Positions 59,462-64,000 of a stretch of 64,000 nt of DNA are shown piece after piece. The notes beneath the pieces were generated by a model. It was not told the DNA's origin and searched no databases. It worked only from the letters and a program-made list of their open reading frames with translations. The translations under genes were made by a program, and so were the position numbers. The DNA is from an uncultured Spirochaetales bacterium (GTDB taxonomy: Bacteria > Spirochaetota > Spirochaetia > Sphaerochaetales > Sphaerochaetaceae), in contig CAKQWE010000005.1 of assembly GCA_934277975.1 (NCBI GenBank), forward strand, positions 1-64,000, given 5' to 3'. The stretch's first letter is position 1, and each line of letters begins with the position of its first letter.

Positions 59462-60078
59462 GCGGTCTCCTCCTTGTCAGCAAGCTTCTTCTTGGCTATC
59501 TTGCCGCGAACGACAGCCGCGGTCTGCTGGTCTCCAATATAGATTCCAATCCTACGGATGTTTTCCTTTGTCTCTGGAATCTTCACCTTCTCAAAAAGAT
59601 TCACCCTTTGGCTGGTGGTCCTAAGCTCCTTCTCCAGAAGGGACACCTGAACCTTGAGAGTGGCCATAAGTGCATCTATCCTTGCGCTGTCGCGCAGCAG
59701 AAGAACGGCTCTGTCCACCCAAAGGGGGTACTGCTCCACATCGTAGTCAATGTCCTGGAACGTGAGGTCCTGGAACACAGGGATCACCACGCCTGCAATG
59801 TTCCCCTCCCCCCTTACGACCTTGTCAGGCCGCACAAGGCTGTCAAGCTGCTTGGACGCATCGAACACGCTGTTCTCTCCAAACACACCAATCCAGTCCT
59901 GAGCGCTTCGTATGAGCTCGTTCTGCTTCTCCCTGTATTGGGAGAGGTCGGACTCTATCTGCCGTATGACCATTTGGAGCTGCTGCTTTTTGAGCTGAAG
60001 AGTAGGAAGGTAGCGCTCATACTGCTTGAGTTGGTCCTTCTGTTTCTTCTGTTCGTTCTTGGTCAGCTTAACCGCCAC
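59458..60078 (-). CDS. atpD: V-type ATPase subunit D (central shaft)
   Basis: The 206-residue, strongly helical protein starts with GTG. It opens with MAVKLTKNEQKKQKDQLKQYE and ends with a long C-terminal helix containing ENIRRIGIYIGDQQTAAV, the usual beginning and end of the D coiled-coil shaft that turns inside the A3B3 head. It starts one nt after atpB. Confidence 0.93.
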   Translation of the reverse strand: MAVKLTKNEQKKQKDQLKQYERYLPTLQLKKQQLQMVIRQIESDLSQYREKQNELIRSAQDWIGVFGENSVFDASKQLDSLVRPDKVVRGEGNIAGVVIPVFQDLTFQDIDYDVEQYPLWVDRAVLLLRDSARIDALMATLKVQVSLLEKELRTTSQRVNLFEKVKIPETKENIRRIGIYIGDQQTAAVVRGKIAKKKLADKEETA

Positions 60079-60079
60079 T

Positions 60080-61372
60080 TCAAGCCTCCGTCTTCTTTGG
60101 CCATCTCTGGGCTATGAGTTCGCTTCTAAGGCCTGTCTCGTTTGGCTCGAAGCACTCTGCAAGAATCTCCCAACCAAGGTCAAGGGCCTCCTCAAGAGGA
60201 ATGTTCACGGAAAGGTCCATGAGCTTTGTCTCGAAGAGGTGTCCGTACTTGAGAAGCTTCTCGTCCCATTCGCTCATCATGAATCCCATGGATTTCTTCT
60301 CAAGGGACTCCTTGTATGCGCTGTACAGCTTGATGAGGCCGTCCATAAGCGCTCTATGGTCGTTTCTGGTCTCGCTGTTGACGTTCTGCTTCAGACGGCT
60401 TAGGCTTCCAAACGGCTCAATGTGTCCGTTCTTCAGGTAGTACTGCCCCTCTGTGATGTAGCCAGTGTTGTCTGGAACCGGATGTGTGACGTCGTCGCCA
60501 GGCATTGTGGTTACAGCAAGGATGGTCAAGGAACCTGCTCCCTCGAAGTCAACGGCCTTCTCATAGCGGCTTGCAAGTGAGCTGTATAGGTCTCCAGGGT
60601 ATCCTCTGTTGGACGGGACCTGGTCCATTGTAATTGCCATTTCCTTGAGGGAATCGGCGAAGTTCGTCATGTCAGTAAGAAGGACAAGGACCTTCTTGCC
60701 ATCTATTGCAAAACGCTCCGCAACGGCAAGGGCCATGTCAGGGATCATCATGCATTCGACCGTTGGGTCGCTTGCGGTATGGATGAACATTATGGTCCTG
60801 CTCATTGCGCCGCTCTTTTCAAGGGTGTCCTTGAAGAAGAGGTAGTCGTCGTACTTGAGTCCCATACCTCCAAGAATGATTAGGTCAACCTCCGCCTGCA
60901 TGGCAATGCGTGCAAGAAGCTCGTTGTACGGCTCTCCGCTTACGGAGAATATAGGAAGCTTCTGGGACTCGACCAACGTGTTGAACACATCGATCATTGG
61001 AATTCCAGTCCTTATCATGTTCTTTGGAACGATTCTCTTTGCAGGGTTGACCGATGGACCGCCAATCTCGATCATATTGTCCTCAAGGGCGGGGCCATTG
61101 TCACGTGGACGACCGGAGCCATCGAACACCCTACCAAGAAGGTCCTCAGAGAAGCTGACCTTCATTGGAACACCAAGGAACCTGACCTCGTCGTTCGTGG
61201 AAATGCCCTTTGCACCGGCGAAAACCTGAAGGCTTACAAGATCGCCGTCAAGCTTGATCACATTTGCAAAGCTTTTACCAACAACTGCAAGATCATTGTA
61301 TCTTACGCCCTGAGCCCTTACGGTGATTACATCACCAACGATAGACTCTATCTTAGTATAGACCTTGTTCAT
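60080..61372 (-). CDS. atpB: V-type ATPase subunit B
   Basis: The start is placed at the ATG of MNKVYTKIESIVGD, eight nt after GGAG, giving 430 residues; a GTG two codons earlier overlaps the atpA stop. This is the non-catalytic nucleotide-binding subunit: the P-loop is degenerate (FSVSGEPYNELLARIA instead of a GxxxxGKT motif). LTDMTNFADSLKEM and SLASRYEKA are family blocks. It alternates with A in the head ring. Confidence 0.95.
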   Translation of the reverse strand: MNKVYTKIESIVGDVITVRAQGVRYNDLAVVGKSFANVIKLDGDLVSLQVFAGAKGISTNDEVRFLGVPMKVSFSEDLLGRVFDGSGRPRDNGPALEDNMIEIGGPSVNPAKRIVPKNMIRTGIPMIDVFNTLVESQKLPIFSVSGEPYNELLARIAMQAEVDLIILGGMGLKYDDYLFFKDTLEKSGAMSRTIMFIHTASDPTVECMMIPDMALAVAERFAIDGKKVLVLLTDMTNFADSLKEMAITMDQVPSNRGYPGDLYSSLASRYEKAVDFEGAGSLTILAVTTMPGDDVTHPVPDNTGYITEGQYYLKNGHIEPFGSLSRLKQNVNSETRNDHRALMDGLIKLYSAYKESLEKKSMGFMMSEWDEKLLKYGHLFETKLMDLSVNIPLEEALDLGWEILAECFEPNETGLRSELIAQRWPKKTEA

Positions 61373-61374
61373 AC

Positions 61375-63117
61375 TCACATCTCCTCACAGCAGTTGGACT
61401 TGGAAGCATACAAATCCCTTATTTCATTCTCGTACTGGCTATAGCGTGGATCCGTTGCGGCAACGCTGTTCCAGTCGAGGAACTTCTGGCGCATCTGGTT
61501 GAAGAACGACCTTACATCCTTCTTGCTGTCAAGCGCAAAGTCCGCTGTAAGCACTTCGTACAGGAGATTGAACTCCTCTCGCTGCCTTTCGGGAAGGACT
61601 GCACTGTCAACAGGGTCGAACGAGTTCTGCTGAAGATAGACGCTGTCAAGGAGCTCGCCTTTCTGGTACACGATGTAGTCCTCAACGGACGTACCCTCTT
61701 CTCCAACGACCTTCATCATCTGATTTATCTCGTTGCTTCTAAAGAGGATATCCCTTGCCTGCTCGACACGGGCCTTGTCTATGATGCCATTGTACTTGGA
61801 CCAGGAATCAAGAGGATGGATCGCTGGATACTTTCTTGCATCCGACCTCTCGCGGCTAAGGCCATGGAATGCGCCAACGACCTTGAGAGTGGCCTGGGTC
61901 ACAGGCTCCTCGAAGTTTCCACCTGCAGGGCTTACCGTACCGCCAATCGTGACGGAGCCCGTAGAACCATCATGGAGCCTCACCTTTCCAGCCCTTTCAT
62001 AGAAGGCTGCGATTACGCTTTCAAGGTATGCAGGGAAGGCCTCTTCACCCGGAATCTCCTCCAACCTACCGCTCATCTCCCTCATGGCCTGAGCCCAACG
62101 GCTCGTGGAATCGGCAAGAAGAAGCACGTTGAGGCCCATTTGCCTGTAGTACTCGGCCATCGTAATGGCCGTATAGACCGATGCCTCTCTGGCTGCGACC
62201 GGCATTGAGGACGTATTGCAAATTATGATGGTCCTCTCCATAAGCGATCGTCCCGTCTTTGGGTCAACCAACTCAGGGAACTCCTTGAGGACTTCAACGA
62301 CCTCACCGGCACGTTCTCCGCAGGCGGCTATGATTACGATATCGACCTCTGCGTTGCGGCTTGTAAGGTGTTGAAGGACAGTCTTTCCTGCACCAAAAGG
62401 CCCTGGCACACAGTACGTACCACCCTTTGCAATTGGCAGGAACGTATCTATTATCCTAATCTTCGTGACAAGCGTCTCGTCTGGTCTGAGACGCTCTTCA
62501 TAGCATCCAACAGCCTTCTTTACAGGCCAGCTGAACACCATGGAAAGCTCCTTCTCCACACCCTTTGGACTCTGGAGCTTCGCAATGGTGGACCTTACGT
62601 TGTAGACTCCCTTGGAAGCTACGGAAACGACTTTCCATTCTGTATCGTCAAACCCGAACGGAACCATTATCTTGTGCGTGAAGATACCTTCCGGAACGGT
62701 TCCAATCGCATCGCCTGGCCTCACGACATCCCCAACGGACACAACGGGGGTGAACTCCCAATCCTTGTTTGGGATTGGATCCATGTAGACACCTCTTTGA
62801 AGGAAGAATCCACACTTCTGGGCAAGCGCTGGAAGTGGATTCTGAAGACCGTCGTATATTTGGGTGAGAAGGCCAGGTCCAAGCTCCACGCTCATCATTT
62901 CACCTGTGAACTCGACCTTATCGCCCACCTGAATGCCATTGGTCATCTCATAGACCTGCATACTGGCCTTGTCTCCGTTTATCCTTATGACCTCACCCTT
63001 GAGTCTGGTATCGCCAACGAGAACGTATGCGACCTCATTCTTGGAAATGGCCCCTTCGAACGCAACGGTAACGAGGTTTCCGTTCACGCCGGCCACATAT
63101 CCTGTGCTTTTTGTCAT
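61375..63117 (-). CDS. atpA: V-type ATPase catalytic subunit A
   Basis: The 580-residue subunit has Walker A GPFGAGKTVLQHL, the A-type non-homologous bulge region (about 110-190), LLADSTSRWAQAMREMSGRLEE and the GTVSPAGGNFEEPVTQATL block. In this spirochaetal/archaeal-type enzyme it either makes ATP or, more likely with fermentative metabolism, hydrolyses it to pump ions. GGAG precedes the ATG, and the 3' end overlaps a GTG start of atpB. It follows the DUF2764 gene by 15 nt. Confidence 0.97.
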   Translation of the reverse strand: MTKSTGYVAGVNGNLVTVAFEGAISKNEVAYVLVGDTRLKGEVIRINGDKASMQVYEMTNGIQVGDKVEFTGEMMSVELGPGLLTQIYDGLQNPLPALAQKCGFFLQRGVYMDPIPNKDWEFTPVVSVGDVVRPGDAIGTVPEGIFTHKIMVPFGFDDTEWKVVSVASKGVYNVRSTIAKLQSPKGVEKELSMVFSWPVKKAVGCYEERLRPDETLVTKIRIIDTFLPIAKGGTYCVPGPFGAGKTVLQHLTSRNAEVDIVIIAACGERAGEVVEVLKEFPELVDPKTGRSLMERTIIICNTSSMPVAAREASVYTAITMAEYYRQMGLNVLLLADSTSRWAQAMREMSGRLEEIPGEEAFPAYLESVIAAFYERAGKVRLHDGSTGSVTIGGTVSPAGGNFEEPVTQATLKVVGAFHGLSRERSDARKYPAIHPLDSWSKYNGIIDKARVEQARDILFRSNEINQMMKVVGEEGTSVEDYIVYQKGELLDSVYLQQNSFDPVDSAVLPERQREEFNLLYEVLTADFALDSKKDVRSFFNQMRQKFLDWNSVAATDPRYSQYENEIRDLYASKSNCCEEM

Positions 63118-63132
63118 ATTATCTCCACTTTC

Positions 63133-63666
63133 TTATTTTTCAACGTTGATCTCTTCACGAACCTTGTCGAAGAGCTTCTGATACTGGGCGTTGCCCAAGT
63201 CCACATCGAACAGATCCTTCCTTATCAGGATCCTGAGCTGCAGCGCATAGCCAAGGACGACATCCTGATTGAAGGCCTTGAACGCCGTGGCCTTCTCAAG
63301 GTAGTCGAACCTGAACTTCATCATGAGAAGCTCTGCGTCCAATGGATTCTTGGCGGACATGACGGCATTGCCAAACTTGGAGATTTCATAGTCCTCCTCG
63401 TTTGAGAACACATCGTCCTTTCCAAGGGCCACCCTGCGCCTAGCGTTCACAGCGGAATTGGCCTTGTCGCAGAATCGTTTCCACTCCTTGAGGAAATGAC
63501 ACCCGCTGCAGTCCCCCTGCTCTATGCGAAGAAGAAGCTTCATGTCGGATGCGCCAACGCAGCTTCGTGCCGTCTGCATGAACTCATCCCAGGAAACAGG
63601 GGCCTTGTCGCCAAAGCGAAGCATTGGAAGGCTTGAAAGAAAATAGTACCTAGAATCGACAGGCAT
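63133..63666 (-). CDS. DUF2764 protein of the V-ATPase operon
   Basis: The ATG behind GAGGAA gives a 177-residue cytoplasmic protein starting MPVDSRYYFLSSLPMLRFGDKAPVSW. Proteins of this family are found between the E and A genes of V-ATPase operons in spirochaetes and Bacteroidetes. They take the place where a C/F-like accessory gene might be expected. The molecular role is not established. Two cysteines and a histidine (DCSGCH) are notable. It lies four to ten nt after atpE. Confidence 0.82.
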   Translation of the reverse strand: MPVDSRYYFLSSLPMLRFGDKAPVSWDEFMQTARSCVGASDMKLLLRIEQGDCSGCHFLKEWKRFCDKANSAVNARRRVALGKDDVFSNEEDYEISKFGNAVMSAKNPLDAELLMMKFRFDYLEKATAFKAFNQDVVLGYALQLRILIRKDLFDVDLGNAQYQKLFDKVREEINVEK

Positions 63667-63676
63667 CTGCACTTCC

Positions 63677-64000
63677 TCAGAACTTCAATCCACCAAGGAA
63701 TGGCTTGAGAAGGTTTGCAATCTCATCGTCCGAGAAATCATAGAATCCAGACCCATCCTTGAGACAGAGCTTCACGGAAGCGTTCTTGACGGGCTTTATC
63801 TCAAGCCCCTTCTCCAATTCATTCGCCAAGCCCCTCTTGAGGGAATCGTTGACATCCTTGACTTCAAGGACATACTTGGAAGGATCATCACCATTGATGG
63901 CCGCGACGATGATCCTTGAAAGCTGCTCGCCTGTCATCGTCTTGGAGACTTCAGATGAAAGGATGCCGTCAAGCTGAGCCTCAAGCTCCTTCTTCACGGA
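63677..64000 (-). CDS. atpE: V-type ATPase subunit E, C-terminal part (runs off the window)
   Basis: The frame is open to the window edge; the visible C-terminal 107 residues include SRIIVAAINGDDPSKYVLEV and end in a globular beta/alpha part. This fits the C-terminal domain of a peripheral-stalk E subunit of about 200 residues. A GTG at 63995-63997 is probably an internal valine, not the start. Position as the first visible gene before the DUF2764 and A genes supports the call. Confidence 0.8.
   Translation of the reverse strand, partial: SVKKELEAQLDGILSSEVSKTMTGEQLSRIIVAAINGDDPSKYVLEVKDVNDSLKRGLANELEKGLEIKPVKNASVKLCLKDGSGFYDFSDDEIANLLKPFLGGLKF

Overview
The window looks like chromosomal DNA of a spirochaete (Treponema or Sphaerochaetaceae relatives). 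The main support is a V/A-type ATPase operon in the order E, DUF2764 protein, A, B, D, I, K; two nucleoside-type BMP ABC transporter operons; an LptD/OstA-like outer-membrane protein directly after uvrA; a TP0733-like small outer-membrane barrel; and a very compact division cluster. An flhF gene suggests flagellar motility now or in the ancestry. No tRNA, rRNA or CRISPR array was seen. Most genes are on the minus strand. The species cannot be named from sequence reading alone.

Layout: 1-1.85 kb is accessory: a decayed transposase end, an AT-rich regulatory stretch with three phased inverted repeats, and a DUF4143 AAA+ ATPase. 1.9-14.2 kb (minus) holds housekeeping operons: flavodoxin-like gene, PpiC, nusB, map and a phosphoribosyltransferase; gap, pgk, tpiA and secG; dprA, xerC, hslV, hslU and flhF. 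A plus-strand PAP2 phosphatase follows. 15-22.2 kb (minus) is the division cluster mraZ, rsmH, ftsL-like, ftsW, ftsQ, ftsA, ftsZ, xerD, with no ftsI or mur genes. 22.2-22.9 kb is a long non-coding stretch of 9-nt periodic and G-rich repeats, related to a smaller element at 14.9 kb. 22.9-28.8 kb (minus) carries an outer-membrane barrel, typA, and the folD-miaB-sirtuin operon. 28.9-30.6 kb (plus) carries a second barrel and an AT-rich lipoprotein of unknown function, followed by a repeat-bearing non-coding gap.

30.9-33.8 kb holds a DUF488 protein and a divergent pair of cell-envelope genes: a LysM protein whose LytM/M23 domain has lost its zinc ligands, and a penicillin-binding-protein-like protein whose transpeptidase core is missing. 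Their -10 boxes overlap. 33.9-44.7 kb (minus) is ispG, uvrA, lptD-like, phoH, pgpH, ybeY. 44.8-47.2 kb (plus) is a nucleoside-salvage operon (purine nucleoside phosphorylase, nitroreductase, nucleoside hydrolase). It lies next to two tandem BMP-ATPase-permease-permease transporter operons (47.3-57.0 kb, minus), each with an intrinsic terminator just after the binding-protein gene. 57.2 kb to the end is the V-ATPase operon; its E gene runs off the window.

The most notable points are the pseudo-PBP/pseudo-LytM pair, the dispersed 9-nt-periodic G-rich intergenic element, the 33-bp-phased operator-like repeats over an apparently leaderless AAA+ ATPase gene, the tandem inverted-repeat units at 30.7 kb, and a V-ATPase K subunit that keeps most Na+-ligand residues.
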